In this document: positions 8,883-17,456 of the stretch, one piece after another
Position numbering within the stretch: the stretch's first letter is position 1
Layout of the letters: the number at the start of each line of letters is the position of its first letter
DNA from: Blastococcus sp. KM273128
GTDB taxonomy: Bacteria; Actinomycetota; Actinomycetes; Mycobacteriales; Geodermatophilaceae
NCBI RefSeq assembly: GCF_021698975.1
Contig: NZ_SSXA01000011.1
Location: 21,974 to 85,973, forward strand
Direction of reading: 5' to 3'
DNA length: 64,000 bases
Notes under the pieces: model-generated
What the model was told of the DNA's origin: nothing
Database searches by the model: none
Seen by the model: only the letters and a program-made list of their open reading frames with translations
Made by a program: the position numbers and the translations under genes

Positions 8883-9753
8883 GGCCGGGGAGCGCGTCCG
8901 GCAGCTCCGGCGCCGGCTGGGCGAGGGCTACCGGCGGGTGCCCGAGCCCGTCCGGCGGTTCGTGTCCTGGCTGCGCAGCCCCGAGTTCCTGACCACGAGT
9001 GCGAGCCTCGCGTTCTACGCGATGGTCTCCCTGCCGCCCATGGTGCTGCTCGGCTTCTGGGTCGCCGGCCTGGTGGTCGACGACTCAGCGCTGCAGGACC
9101 TCGGCACGCAGGTGAACGACCAGGCGCCGGACCAGCTCCCCGTCGCCGACGTGCTGCGCGCGCTGATCGACGTGGCCGGGCAGACGGGGCCGGTCGCGGC
9201 GGTCGCGGCGATCTGGCCGGCGACCACCTACGGCGCGGCCCTGGCCCGGGCGTTCAGCGCCGTGGCGCCGGAGACCGAGCGGCGGATCCGCGGCTGGAAG
9301 GGGCGGGTGCTCGCGCTGGCGATCATCGCCGTCCTGCCCCTGGCGGTCTTCTCGGGACTCGCGGCGCTCTACCTCGTGCCGCGGCTGCTCGGGTCGGGGG
9401 CCGCGCTGCGGCTGGCCATGGGGCTGGGCGCGCTGCTCCTGCTCGGCCTGGGCATCGGGCTCGTCTACACGCTGTTCCGCCTGTGGGAGACCCGGGTCGG
9501 CGACGTCGTCGTCGGGGCCGCGACCGCCACCGGGCTGGTGGCCGTCACCACCGGCGGGTACCTCGTCTACCTCGAGCACGCCGACTTCACCGCCCGCTAC
9601 GGGACGACGGCGCTGGCGACGGCGGTGCTGCTGGGCCTGTGGCTGCTGCTGGGGAACGCCGCGCTGATCGCCGGCTACCGCGTGGTGGCCCGCCGGGTGC
9701 ACGCCCGGCGCCGGGCGACCGGGACCGCGGGAACCGTCGTACCCCGCGCCTAG
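8875..9753 (+). CDS. YihY/BrkB-type integral membrane protein
   Basis: The 292-residue protein has about six membrane segments. An N-terminal helix precedes LTTSASLAFYAMVSLPPMVLLG, the usual start of the YihY/BrkB fold; later segments are near VAAVAAIWPATTYGAALARA and the polyleucine stretches. Family members were once called ribonuclease BN, but they are membrane proteins of unknown or transporter-like function. The GTG start lies inside the end of the CAP lipoprotein gene (8-bp overlap). Confidence 0.78.
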   Translation: MVEAGERVRQLRRRLGEGYRRVPEPVRRFVSWLRSPEFLTTSASLAFYAMVSLPPMVLLGFWVAGLVVDDSALQDLGTQVNDQAPDQLPVADVLRALIDVAGQTGPVAAVAAIWPATTYGAALARAFSAVAPETERRIRGWKGRVLALAIIAVLPLAVFSGLAALYLVPRLLGSGAALRLAMGLGALLLLGLGIGLVYTLFRLWETRVGDVVVGAATATGLVAVTTGGYLVYLEHADFTARYGTTALATAVLLGLWLLLGNAALIAGYRVVARRVHARRRATGTAGTVVPRA

Positions 9754-9792
9754 CGTCCCGGGTGACACCCGGCCCGGCGGAAGGCGGCAGCC

Positions 9793-10329
9793 ATGACCAC
9801 CGACACCCCCGTCTCCAGCGGTACCCCGGATCGCGAGCGCGCCGATCTGCTCGAGACGCTCGCCGCGCACCGGGGGTTCCTGCGCTACACGGTGCGGGGC
9901 CTCACCGACGAGCAGGCCCGGCAGCGGACCACCGCGAGCGCGCTGAGCCTCGGCGGGCTGGTCAAGCACGTGGCCGCCACCGAGGCGCGCTGGGCCCGCT
10001 TCGTCGTGGAGGGCACCGCGGCGATGGCGCCGCCGGGTGATGCCGCCGGCGCGGACGCGTGGACCGACGGCTTTCGGTTGCTCCCCGGCGAGACGCTCGC
10101 CGGCGTGCTTGCCGACTACGCCGAGGTCGCGCGGCGCACCGACGACCTCGTGCGCACCCTGCCCGACCTGGATGTCGCACACCCGCTGCCGGAGGCGCCG
10201 TGGTTCGAGCCGGGCGCCACCCGCTCGGCGCGGCGCGTGTTCCTGCACATCGTCGCCGAGACCGCCCAGCACGCGGGGCACGCCGACATCCTGCGGGAGT
10301 CCCTCGACGGGCAGCGGACCATGGGCTGA
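9793..10329 (+). CDS. DinB family protein (DUF664 type)
   Basis: A 178-residue four-helix-bundle protein with the DinB/DUF664 layout: RADLLETLAAHRGFLRYTV, GLVKHVAATEARW (first metal His region) and the C-terminal LHIVAETAQHAGHADILRE, which provides the other two His ligands. Actinobacterial relatives include mycothiol-dependent S-transferases, but no substrate can be read from the sequence. It lies 39 bp after the YihY-type gene and may be co-transcribed. The stop is followed by a convergent gene only 16 bp away. Confidence 0.82.
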   Translation: MTTDTPVSSGTPDRERADLLETLAAHRGFLRYTVRGLTDEQARQRTTASALSLGGLVKHVAATEARWARFVVEGTAAMAPPGDAAGADAWTDGFRLLPGETLAGVLADYAEVARRTDDLVRTLPDLDVAHPLPEAPWFEPGATRSARRVFLHIVAETAQHAGHADILRESLDGQRTMG

Positions 10330-10345
10330 GCGCCGGACGGGTCGG

Positions 10346-11305
10346 TCAGCCCCCCTCGAGCTCCCGGAAGCGGGCCAGGGCGCGGTCGCGGGCCTCGGCC
10401 GCCTCGCCGGCGTCCCGCTCGGCGGCGGCGCGGCGGCGCTCCTCGCGCCGGAGCGCCGCCGCGGCGTCCCCCGCCTGCCGCTCCGCCTCGGCCAGCTCGT
10501 CGGCCAGCTCCTCGACGCGGGCGCGCAGCTCCTGCTCCTGTGCGGCGAGCTCATCGGTGGCGCGGCGGTGCTCCGCGAGCACCTCGTCGGCGTCCCGGGC
10601 GGCCGCCTCCGCCCGGTCGGCCGCCTCCTGCGCGGCGGCCAGTTCCCGCTGCCGCTTCTCCTCGGCGGCCCGGCGGCGCTCCTCCTGCTCGCGGGCCCGC
10701 CGGTCGGCCGCCGACTCCCCCGCCGGCTTCCGCGGCGCGGCGGTCTTCGCCGGGCGGGCGGCGGGGCGCTCGGTCCGCTGCGGGCGGGGCGGGTGCACCA
10801 GCCGCAGGTCGGGCCGGGCGACCGTCGTCCCCAGGCCGCTGTAGGACATCGGCGAGGTGAGCCGGCCGGTGAGCAGCGCCCGGCCGGCGTCCGGGTCCGA
10901 CATCGCCGCGCGCAGCGTCTCCTCGACCTGCGTCGCCACCGACGTGCTGACCGGGTGGCCGGCGGCGTGCGCCAGCGCCCGCGCCTGCCGGGTCAGTGCC
11001 GTCAGCAGCTGGCGCCGCTGCACGTCGAGGGCCCGGAGCTGGTCGCCCGCCAGGCCCTCCTGCGCCTCCCGGAGCAGGTCGCCGAGCTCGACGAGGCCCT
11101 CGATCTCGGCGCGCTGCCCGCGGACGAGCAGGTTGCAGGCCCAGGCGGCGGCCGAGGCCTTGGGCAGCGCACCGATCTCCTTGGCCAGCGCCTTGTCACC
11201 CGCCGCCTTCGCCTCGTCCTGGCGCTGCGTGCGCAGGGCGACGAACTCCTCGGGCGGGACGGCGTACAGCTCGTCGGCCACCTCGTCGAAATCCACGGCC
11301 GGCAT
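10346..11305 (-). CDS. hypothetical protein with Glu/Ala/Arg-rich coiled coil
   Basis: I recognise no enzymatic domain. The N-terminal ~150 residues are helical and contain FVALRTQRQDEAKAAGDKALAKEIGALPKASAAAWACNLL, a pattern common in conserved actinobacterial proteins of unknown function. A Pro/Arg-rich linker with RPAARPAKTA follows. Residues ~200-319 form a long charged coiled coil rich in Glu, Arg and Ala. It is probably cytoplasmic and structural or nucleic-acid associated, but that is only inference. It is transcribed alone; upstream lies a pair of strong inverted repeats. Confidence 0.65.
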   Translation of the reverse strand: MPAVDFDEVADELYAVPPEEFVALRTQRQDEAKAAGDKALAKEIGALPKASAAAWACNLLVRGQRAEIEGLVELGDLLREAQEGLAGDQLRALDVQRRQLLTALTRQARALAHAAGHPVSTSVATQVEETLRAAMSDPDAGRALLTGRLTSPMSYSGLGTTVARPDLRLVHPPRPQRTERPAARPAKTAAPRKPAGESAADRRAREQEERRRAAEEKRQRELAAAQEAADRAEAAARDADEVLAEHRRATDELAAQEQELRARVEELADELAEAERQAGDAAAALRREERRRAAAERDAGEAAEARDRALARFRELEGG

Positions 11306-11315
11306 CCTGCCCGCC

Positions 11316-11379
11316 CGTGTCGATCAGGTCACCTGATCGACACGGGTCCTGGCTCAGGATCGGTGCTGAGCCAGGACCC
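11316..11379. terminator. two adjacent perfect inverted repeats
   Basis: Arms 11316-11329 and 11331-11344 are perfect 14-bp complements around one central base. Arms 11344-11357 and 11366-11379 are perfect 14-bp complements with an 8-base loop. They sit between the start of the coiled-coil gene and the stop of arsI, both leftward. The second can act as the arsI terminator; the first, nearly loop-free, could instead be an operator for the coiled-coil gene. No T-tract follows either. Confidence 0.6.
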
Positions 11380-11418
11380 GGTGGGGTGAGCCAGGAACGG
11401 CGCGCCGCCCGGTCCGCG

Positions 11419-11886
11419 TCAGCAGCAGGCGGCGGCCGGCTGGGCGTCCGCCCGGCAGCAGCTGCCGTCGCCGGCGACCTCCGTGAGCTCGGGCTCGGTG
11501 TGGCCCTCCAGGTCGGGGCGCGCGTCGGCCGTGACGGTGTAGACCTCCCACGGCTCACCGCCCGGGCCGGTCACCCACACCTTGTCCTGGACGGCGTAGC
11601 AGCAGGTGGTGGCGTCCTCGACCCGCGTCGCCAGCCCGGCGTCGGCCAGCCGGCCGGTCGCGGCGCCGACCTCCTCGGTGGAGGAGACCTCGACGCCGAG
11701 GTGGTCCATGCGGGTGGGCTCCCCCGCCTCGCCCTCGAGCAGCACCAGCTTCAGCGGCGGCTCGGAGACGGCGAAGTTGGCGTAGCCCGGCCGCCGCTTG
11801 GCGGGGACGGTGCCGAACAGCCGCGAGTAGAAGTCGACGGCGGCGTCGAGGTCGGCGACGCGGAGGGCGAGCTGGACACGGGACAC
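11419..11886 (-). CDS. arsI: ArsI/CadI-type glyoxalase-superfamily protein (organoarsenical C-As lyase)
   Basis: A 155-residue vicinal-oxygen-chelate protein. The start SRVQLALRV, the GYANFAVSEPPLKLVLLE block and DHLGVEV match ArsI/CadI proteins. Candidate iron ligands are Gln5, His62 and Glu114, and the diagnostic vicinal cysteine pair is Cys95-Cys96 (TTCCYA). Family members cleave the C-As bond of trivalent organoarsenicals; some are annotated as cadmium-induced CadI. The C-terminus has two more Cys-Cys pairs. GTG 11886 is preceded by AGGAGG. It diverges from arsR across a shared regulatory region. Confidence 0.85.
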   Translation of the reverse strand: MSRVQLALRVADLDAAVDFYSRLFGTVPAKRRPGYANFAVSEPPLKLVLLEGEAGEPTRMDHLGVEVSSTEEVGAATGRLADAGLATRVEDATTCCYAVQDKVWVTGPGGEPWEVYTVTADARPDLEGHTEPELTEVAGDGSCCRADAQPAAACC

Positions 11887-12016
11887 GGGGACCTCCTGGG
11901 ACGGATGACATAGACAGGCGTCGATGTCTGAACACAAGGTGGACACCGTTCATCGATGCTTGTCAATACGATGCCCATCGTTACGATGGCGGTCGACATC
12001 CCACAGAGGAGCACCG
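11887..12016. promoter_or_regulatory. divergent arsI/arsR promoter and putative ArsR operators
   Basis: This 130-bp gap holds inverted repeats fitting dyad ArsR-family operators: AGACA (11912-11916) with TGTCT (11925-11929), and a perfect 6-bp dyad ACGATG/CATCGT at 11968-11981. The composition is more AT-rich than the flanks, as expected of a promoter. The arsR ribosome-binding site GAGGA is at 12006-12010. Binding by the adjacent ArsR is inferred. Confidence 0.55.
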
Positions 12017-12355
12017 ATGAGCGACCCGGCCCTGGCCTGCTGCACCCCGTTGTCCGGCACCGCGATGTCCGCCGAGCAGGCCGAGCAGGTCGCGCCCCTC
12101 CTCAAGGCGCTGGCCGACCCGGTCCGCCTGCGACTGATGAGCCTCATCGCCTCCAGCGCGAGCGGCGAGGCCTGCGTCTGCGACCTGAACGACGCCTTCG
12201 ACCTCACCCAGGCCACGATCAGCCACCACCTGAAGGTGCTGCACTCCGCCGGGCTGCTGGACCGGGAGAAGCGCGGGGTGTGGGTCTACTACGCCGTCCG
12301 GCCCGCCGCGCTGCGCGCCGTCGCCGGCCTCTTCGAGACGGCGGTGCCCGCGTGA
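12017..12355 (+). CDS. arsR: ArsR-family arsenic-responsive repressor
   Basis: A 112-residue winged-helix repressor: LLKALADPVRLRLMSLI (helices 1-2), DLTQATISHHLKVLHSAGLLDREKRG (recognition helix) and WVYYAV (wing). Metalloid-sensing cysteines are visible as the N-terminal CC pair (residues 8-9) and the CVCDL motif in the middle of the protein, an arrangement like the actinobacterial ArsR type. It should release its operator when arsenite binds. ATG 12017 has a GAGGA site 7 bases upstream; further upstream in-frame codons lie in the operator region and are unlikely. It overlaps acr3 by 4 bp. Confidence 0.9.
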   Translation: MSDPALACCTPLSGTAMSAEQAEQVAPLLKALADPVRLRLMSLIASSASGEACVCDLNDAFDLTQATISHHLKVLHSAGLLDREKRGVWVYYAVRPAALRAVAGLFETAVPA

Positions 12356-13476
12356 GTGACGCCGTCCGGGAGACCGCCCGCCCCGATGCCCCGGCCGATG
12401 CGCCCGTCCTGCAGAAGCTCTCCACCCTCGACCGGTTCCTGCCGGTCTGGATCATCGCCGCGATGGCGCTCGGGCTGGCGCTGGGCCGCTGGGTGCCCGG
12501 CCTGGACGACGCGCTGAGCGCGGTCGAGGTGGGCGACGTCAGCCTGCCGATCGCGATCGGCCTGCTGCTGATGATGTACCCGGTGCTGGCGAAGGTCCGG
12601 TACTCCGAGCTGGACCGGGTCACCGGAGACCGGAAGCTGCTCGGCGCCTCGCTGGTGCTCAACTGGCTGCTCGGCCCGGCGCTGATGTTCGCCCTGGCGT
12701 GGCTACTGCTCCCGGACCTGCCCGAGTACCGGACCGGGCTGGTGATCGTGGGGCTGGCCCGCTGCATCGCGATGGTGCTGATCTGGAACGACCTGTCCTG
12801 CGGTGACCGCGAGGCCGGCGCCGTCCTGGTGGCGATCAACTCGGTGTTCCAGATCCTCGCCTTCGCCCTCCTGGGCTGGTTCTACTTGCAGGTGCTGCCC
12901 GGCTGGCTGGGGCTGGCCACCACCTCCGCAGAGTTCAGCTTCTGGGCGATCGTGCTCTCGGTGCTGGTGTTCCTCGGCATCCCGCTGCTGGCCGGCTTCC
13001 TCACCCGCACGGTCGGCGAGCGCCGCCGGGGCCGCGCCTGGTACGAGGGCACGTTCCTGCCGCGCATCGGCCCGGTCGCCCTCTACGGCCTGCTCTTCAC
13101 GATCGTGATGCTGTTCGCGCTGCAGGGGGACGCGATCACCTCCCGGCCCTGGGACGTCGCCCGCATCGCCCTGCCGCTGCTCGCCTACTTCGTCCTCATG
13201 TTCGGCGGGTCGTTCCTGCTGGGCATGCGGCTGCGCCTCGGCTACGCGAAGACGGCGACGCTCGCCTTCACCGCGGCCGGCAACAACTTCGAGCTCGCCA
13301 TCGCCGTCGCCATCGGCACCTTCGGCGTCACGAGCGGGCAGGCGCTCGCCGGTGTCGTCGGCCCGCTCATCGAGGTGCCGGTCCTGGTCGCGCTCGTCTA
13401 CGTCTCGCTCTGGGCCGCCCGCCGCTGGTTCCCCGGCGACCCGACCGTCCCCGCCACCACCAGGAGCACCCGATGA
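12352..13476 (+). CDS. acr3: ACR3-family arsenite efflux permease
   Basis: The 374-residue protein has about ten membrane segments. It contains the family landmark ARCIAMVLIWNDLSCGDREA; its transmembrane-4 Cys lies nearby in this family, and a second conserved stretch AAGNNFELAIAVAIG is present. ACR3 proteins export arsenite using the proton motive force. The GTG start overlaps the arsR stop codon (GTGA) and its end overlaps arsC by 4 bp, so arsR, acr3 and arsC form one translationally coupled operon induced by arsenic. Confidence 0.92.
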   Translation: MSDAVRETARPDAPADAPVLQKLSTLDRFLPVWIIAAMALGLALGRWVPGLDDALSAVEVGDVSLPIAIGLLLMMYPVLAKVRYSELDRVTGDRKLLGASLVLNWLLGPALMFALAWLLLPDLPEYRTGLVIVGLARCIAMVLIWNDLSCGDREAGAVLVAINSVFQILAFALLGWFYLQVLPGWLGLATTSAEFSFWAIVLSVLVFLGIPLLAGFLTRTVGERRRGRAWYEGTFLPRIGPVALYGLLFTIVMLFALQGDAITSRPWDVARIALPLLAYFVLMFGGSFLLGMRLRLGYAKTATLAFTAAGNNFELAIAVAIGTFGVTSGQALAGVVGPLIEVPVLVALVYVSLWAARRWFPGDPTVPATTRSTR

Positions 13477-13880
13477 CCGCCAGCGTCCTGTTCGTCTGCG
13501 TGCACAACGCCGGCCGCTCGCAGATGGCCGCCGGCTGGCTGCGCCACCTCGGCGGGGACGCCGTCGAGGTCCGTTCGGCCGGCTCGCTGCCCGGCGACCA
13601 GGTCAACCCGGCCGCCGTCCAGGCCATGACCGAGGTCGGCATCGACATCTCCGACCAGCGGCCCAAGGTGCTCACCACCGACGCCGTCGAGGCCTCCGAC
13701 GTGGTGATCACCATGGGCTGCGGCGACGCCTGCCCGGTCTTCCCCGGCAAGCGCTACCTGGACTGGCCGCTCGACGACCCGGCCGGCCAGGGCGTCGACG
13801 CGGTGCGGCCGATCCGCGACGAGATCGAGCAGCTGGTCCGCGGGCTGCTCGCCGAGCTCGCGGTCAGCCCTCGCGCCTGA
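13473..13880 (+). CDS. arsC: arsenate reductase, low-molecular-weight phosphatase fold
   Basis: A 135-residue cytosolic reductase converting arsenate to arsenite for export by the adjacent ACR3. The N-terminal P-loop CVHNAGRSQ binds the oxyanion and supplies the nucleophilic Cys. Further cysteines in MGCGDACPVFPG match the resolving region, and DWPLDDP carries the general acid. The electron donor could be thioredoxin or mycothiol/mycoredoxin; sequence alone does not decide. It overlaps acr3 by 4 bp and runs 17 bp into the convergent DUF4334 gene. Confidence 0.92.
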   Translation: MTASVLFVCVHNAGRSQMAAGWLRHLGGDAVEVRSAGSLPGDQVNPAAVQAMTEVGIDISDQRPKVLTTDAVEASDVVITMGCGDACPVFPGKRYLDWPLDDPAGQGVDAVRPIRDEIEQLVRGLLAELAVSPRA

Positions 13881-14415
13881 GCAGGAAGAAGAAGGGGTCG
13901 GGCAGGCCGCGCAGGTCCATCAGGCCGAGCAGGGTGTCACTGCCCACCCGCTTGAAGACGTCGACGATCGGCAACCGGTCGTAGAGCATCGCCGCGGTGA
14001 CGACGCCGCGGTGCTCCACCGCGCGCAGCCGGGCCTCCGGGCGCCGCGTGGTCAGCAGCGGCCGGACGGCGGTGAACGCGAGACGGGCGGGCGTGCTGTG
14101 CGCCGCTGCGGGCCACCTGCGCAGCACGCCCACCGGGACCGGCGCCGGCCGCACCGGTCGCGGCCCGGAGCGCGTGGCGAACAGCAGCGGGTGCGTGGTC
14201 TCGGCGTCGAGGAACTCCTTGCCCCACCAGCCGTAGGCCTCGAGCAGGCCGTCCAGCGGCGACCCGGTGGGCAGCCCGCTCCCCCGCCACCGGCCGGTCA
14301 TCTCCTCGACCGCCACCGGCCGGGCGACGTCGAACATCGCGAGCGCCTCGTCCCGCGGGATGCCCCGGGACGCCCGCGCGAGCCACTGGTCGGCGCCCAG
14401 GAACTCCTGCGTCAT
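13864..14415 (-). CDS. GXWXG/DUF4334 domain protein
   Basis: The 183-residue protein has the GxWxG element (MTGRWRGSGLP) near residue 40, then a C-terminal part with VVTAAMLYDRLPIVDVFKRV and MDLRGLPDPFFFLLRRE, typical of DUF4334. These two small domains normally occur together in actinobacterial proteins of unknown function, possibly ligand-binding. The start overlaps the stop of the DUF4177 gene by 4 bp, so the two are coupled. The 3' end overlaps arsC in convergent orientation. Confidence 0.78.
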   Translation of the reverse strand: MTQEFLGADQWLARASRGIPRDEALAMFDVARPVAVEEMTGRWRGSGLPTGSPLDGLLEAYGWWGKEFLDAETTHPLLFATRSGPRPVRPAPVPVGVLRRWPAAAHSTPARLAFTAVRPLLTTRRPEARLRAVEHRGVVTAAMLYDRLPIVDVFKRVGSDTLLGLMDLRGLPDPFFFLLRREG

Positions 14416-14624
14416 GCCACCGGGCGCTCGAAGGTGACCAGCACGCCGTCGACGCCGCCGGGACCGATCCGGCCCTTGACCTCCACCGAGGTGATCGCCT
14501 TGAGCTGCCAGCCCTTGCGGGCGTGGTCGTTCAGCACCTTCTCCAGCTTGCCGCCGGACATCTTGCCGCCGATCAGCCCCTCGCGGATCTCCTCGACCTT
14601 GTACTCGTAGCGCGCGGCTGCCAT
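14412..14624 (-). CDS. DUF4177 domain small protein
   Basis: A 70-residue protein beginning YEYKVEEIREG and continuing KLEKVLNDHARKGWQLKAIT, the usual DUF4177 pattern of a beta-alpha-beta fold with a GW turn. Function unknown. ATG 14624 has GGAGG seven bases upstream, which decides this start against a longer reading into the intergenic region. It is the first gene of a two-gene leftward unit with the DUF4334 protein. Confidence 0.8.
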   Translation of the reverse strand: MAAARYEYKVEEIREGLIGGKMSGGKLEKVLNDHARKGWQLKAITSVEVKGRIGPGGVDGVLVTFERPVA

Positions 14625-14721
14625 GGGTCCTCCGTCCTCTCGCCCGGTCGGTCGCCCGCCAGCCTGCCGCGCCCGCCCGGTGGCGTCGAGCCGGACGGCC
14701 CGGGCTGCGCGCGGCGCGGTC

Positions 14722-16803
14722 TCACCGGCCGGCGTTCCCACCGCCGGCGCTGGCCAGGCGGCGCTCCAGCTCCGGGGTCAGCAGCGGGATGGGCCGGGTG
14801 TCGTCGTCGAGCGGCGGGCGCGGGACCGGCGAGACGAACGGGCTGCGCACCGCAGCGGCCACCGCGTCCGGGTTGACCGAGGCGGCCGGTACACGGGTTG
14901 CGACGAGGGCCGGCGCCTCCACCGCGAGCGGGGTGACCTCGGTGGCGGCCCAGCGGGCCGCCCCGGCGCCGAACGCCGTCGCGGACAGCGCGGCCAGCTC
15001 CCGCCACTGCCGGCCGGTGAACTGCAGGCGGTGCACGTCGTCGGCACGGGACCGGACCACCGCGCGGAAGACGACGTGCGCGGCGCGGTCGGGCACGCGG
15101 ATGCCGAGCTCCACCTCGGCCCCGACGGCGGCGGCGACCCCGCGGACGCGCACCTGCGCGCCCCCGAGCGAGACGTCGACCAACCGGGCCGGGACGCCGT
15201 CCACGACGGCCGGCAGCGCGGCCGGGAACCGGTGCCCGTCGCGCCGCTCGGCGGAGAACCGCGGATCGCGGATGCGGCGGATGCCGGCGACGACGAAGCC
15301 CAGCGTGGTCGCCACCCAGAACACCGGCACCAGCGTGGTGGCGCCCGGGCCGTGCGCGACCGGCGTCCAGCCGGCCAGGCTCGCGGCCGTGAAGAGCAGG
15401 CTCCCGGCGAGGACGGCGGCGAGCACGAGCAGCACGGCCGGCACCCGGGCGCGGGTCCGCTCCGCCCCCGTGCGGCCCTTCGCGGTGACCGTGAAGCGGC
15501 CGGTGCCGCGCAGCACCAGCGAGAGCGTGGCGGCCAGGTTGGAGGGCAGCCGGACCACCTCGAACAGCAGCGAGAACCGCGCCGGGGCGAACCCGCGGGA
15601 CAGCAGGGCCAGCGCGACCTGCTGCAGCAGGAACGGGACGCCGGCCATCACCGCGAACAGCGCCGGCGGCGCGTCCACGGGGAACACCCCGGTGACCAGC
15701 ACGGCCACCGGCACGAGCGCCAGCCCCAGCGTCCGCCACGAGTCGAACCACGCCGACAGCGAGTAGAGGTAACCCAGCCGCTGCCGGGGCGTCAGCCCGG
15801 GCGCGGTCAGCGGGTTGTCGTGCCGCAGCACCTGCATCGCGCCGCGGCCCCAGCGCCGGCGCTGGGCGTAGAAGGCAGCCGGGCTGCCCGCCGCCAGGCC
15901 CCGGGCGAGCACCTCGTTGTGGTACGCGCTCCGCCAGCCGGCGCGGTGCAGCTTCATGGTCGTGTGGAAATCCTCGGTGAGCGACTCGGTGGCCACGCCC
16001 CCGATCTCGCGCAGCGCCCGGGCGCGCAGGACCGCGTTGGTCCCGCACCAGAACGCCGCACCCGCGTGGTGCTTGCCGGCCTGGATCACCCGGTAGAACA
16101 GCGACTCCTCGTGCAGGTCGACACCCGGGCGCAGGTGCTCGAAGGAGCTCGTGTTGTAGAAGTGCTGCGGCGTCTGCACCAGCGCCAGCCGGTCGTCGGC
16201 GAAGTAGGGCAGCGTCCGGGTGAGGAACTCCGGGTCGGGCACGTGGTCGGCGTCGAACACCGCGACCAGGTCGGTGCGCACTAGCGCCAGCGCGTGGTTG
16301 AGGTTGCCCGCCTTGGCGTGGTCGTGCTCGGGGCGGCTGACGTAGCGGGCGCCCAGCGCGGTCACCATCTCCTCGACCTCGAGCCGGTCGCCGTCGTCCA
16401 GCACCCAGGTCTCGTGCTCCCCCTCCATCGCCAGGCAGGCGGCGACGGTGGGCAGCAGCACGTCCAGGTGCTCGTCGTAGGTGGCGATCAGCACGGTGAC
16501 CGACGGCGGCGGCCCGGGACGGGCCGGTGGCACGGCGGCCGGGCGGACGTCCCAGGTGGTCATCACGAACAGCACGAGGGCGATGCCGCCGTAGAGCTCC
16601 AGCCCCAGGAACGGCACGCCGAGCCACAGCGCCGGGCCCTCGGGCAGGGTCGCCAGCAGCCGCCAGGTCAGGTAGCCGGCGGTGGCCACGACGGCGGCGA
16701 CGGCCACCGCGCGCACCACGAGCAGCCGCGCGGCGCTCTCCGGCGCCGGGACGGCGTCCCGGGTCCTGCTGGGGCGGCCCAGCGCCGCCCGGTCCGTGCT
16801 CAC
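14722..16803 (-). CDS. cellulose-synthase-like glycosyltransferase with PilZ domain
   Basis: About 693 residues. Two N-terminal membrane helices are followed by a GT2 domain with DDGDRLEVEE (first Asp), FDADHVPDPEF (DxD), LTEDFHTTMKL (TED) and QRRRWGRGAMQ (Q(R/Q)xRW), so all catalytic landmarks of a processive BcsA-like synthase are present. Several more membrane helices and then a PilZ domain follow, with RRDGHR and DVSLGGAQ, the c-di-GMP-binding signature. It should polymerise a sugar nucleotide across the membrane under c-di-GMP control; cellulose itself is not proven. GTG 16803 is used; ATG 16839 is an alternative start. Confidence 0.86.
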   Translation of the reverse strand: MSTDRAALGRPSRTRDAVPAPESAARLLVVRAVAVAAVVATAGYLTWRLLATLPEGPALWLGVPFLGLELYGGIALVLFVMTTWDVRPAAVPPARPGPPPSVTVLIATYDEHLDVLLPTVAACLAMEGEHETWVLDDGDRLEVEEMVTALGARYVSRPEHDHAKAGNLNHALALVRTDLVAVFDADHVPDPEFLTRTLPYFADDRLALVQTPQHFYNTSSFEHLRPGVDLHEESLFYRVIQAGKHHAGAAFWCGTNAVLRARALREIGGVATESLTEDFHTTMKLHRAGWRSAYHNEVLARGLAAGSPAAFYAQRRRWGRGAMQVLRHDNPLTAPGLTPRQRLGYLYSLSAWFDSWRTLGLALVPVAVLVTGVFPVDAPPALFAVMAGVPFLLQQVALALLSRGFAPARFSLLFEVVRLPSNLAATLSLVLRGTGRFTVTAKGRTGAERTRARVPAVLLVLAAVLAGSLLFTAASLAGWTPVAHGPGATTLVPVFWVATTLGFVVAGIRRIRDPRFSAERRDGHRFPAALPAVVDGVPARLVDVSLGGAQVRVRGVAAAVGAEVELGIRVPDRAAHVVFRAVVRSRADDVHRLQFTGRQWRELAALSATAFGAGAARWAATEVTPLAVEAPALVATRVPAASVNPDAVAAAVRSPFVSPVPRPPLDDDTRPIPLLTPELERRLASAGGGNAGR

Positions 16804-16871
16804 GCGGAAGGCATCGACACGCGGACCGGCCGGGCACATCCCCCCGAGGGGTGAGGCCCGGGCCCGCGCGG

Positions 16872-17456
16872 TCAGCCGCTGAGACGGAGCCCCGCGGCCG
16901 TCCGGTCGGCCATGTCCGCCAACTGGTCGCCCTCGTGCAGCAGCGTCCAGGCCATGACCAGCTCGACGCCGCCCGGCACGCCGTCGGCCTCGACCGCGCC
17001 CGGCGGTGCCACCAGGTGGCTGACGCTCTCGACCAGGAGGCCCCGGCCCGGACCCGCCGCCTGCCGCGCCACCCGCCGGACGCGCAACGCCGGGCCGGCC
17101 GGGAGCGGGACCAGGTCCACGGCAGGAGGAGCGAGGCCGCGCCCGGCAGTGGCCCGCTCCTCGTCGGCGAGCCCCGGCAGCCCGGTGGTCAGCCGGTACC
17201 GGTCCGCGCGGAGGGTCGCCAGGACGCCGTGGGCCGGGTCGGGCACCCAGAGCGCGGCCAGGTCCGGCGGGCCCTCGCGGAGCGCGGCCCCCAGCAACCG
17301 CAGCTGCGCACGCAGCCGGGCCGCGTCCCGCCCGCGGGCACCCAGGTCGGCGCAGACCTCCCGGGCCCACCCGGCGACGGAGCCGGACCGGGGCAGCCAC
17401 ACCCACCCCCCGTCGGACGGCTCGACGGAGTAGCCCCAGCCCGTCACGGGAGCCAC
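16872..17456 (-). CDS. hypothetical protein of the WXG100-type operon
   Basis: A 194-residue soluble protein without a recognised domain or signal peptide. It begins with a WGYSVEP strand and a WVWLPRSG turn, and ends LVMAWTLLHEGDQLADMADRTAAGL. The strand-rich pattern with a final helix resembles the small Mog1/PsbP-like accessory proteins often encoded near type VII-type substrates, but the match is weak. Its start overlaps the preceding gene by 13 bp, making it the last gene of a four-gene leftward operon (19565 to 16872). Confidence 0.6.
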   Translation of the reverse strand: MAPVTGWGYSVEPSDGGWVWLPRSGSVAGWAREVCADLGARGRDAARLRAQLRLLGAALREGPPDLAALWVPDPAHGVLATLRADRYRLTTGLPGLADEERATAGRGLAPPAVDLVPLPAGPALRVRRVARQAAGPGRGLLVESVSHLVAPPGAVEADGVPGGVELVMAWTLLHEGDQLADMADRTAAGLRLSG

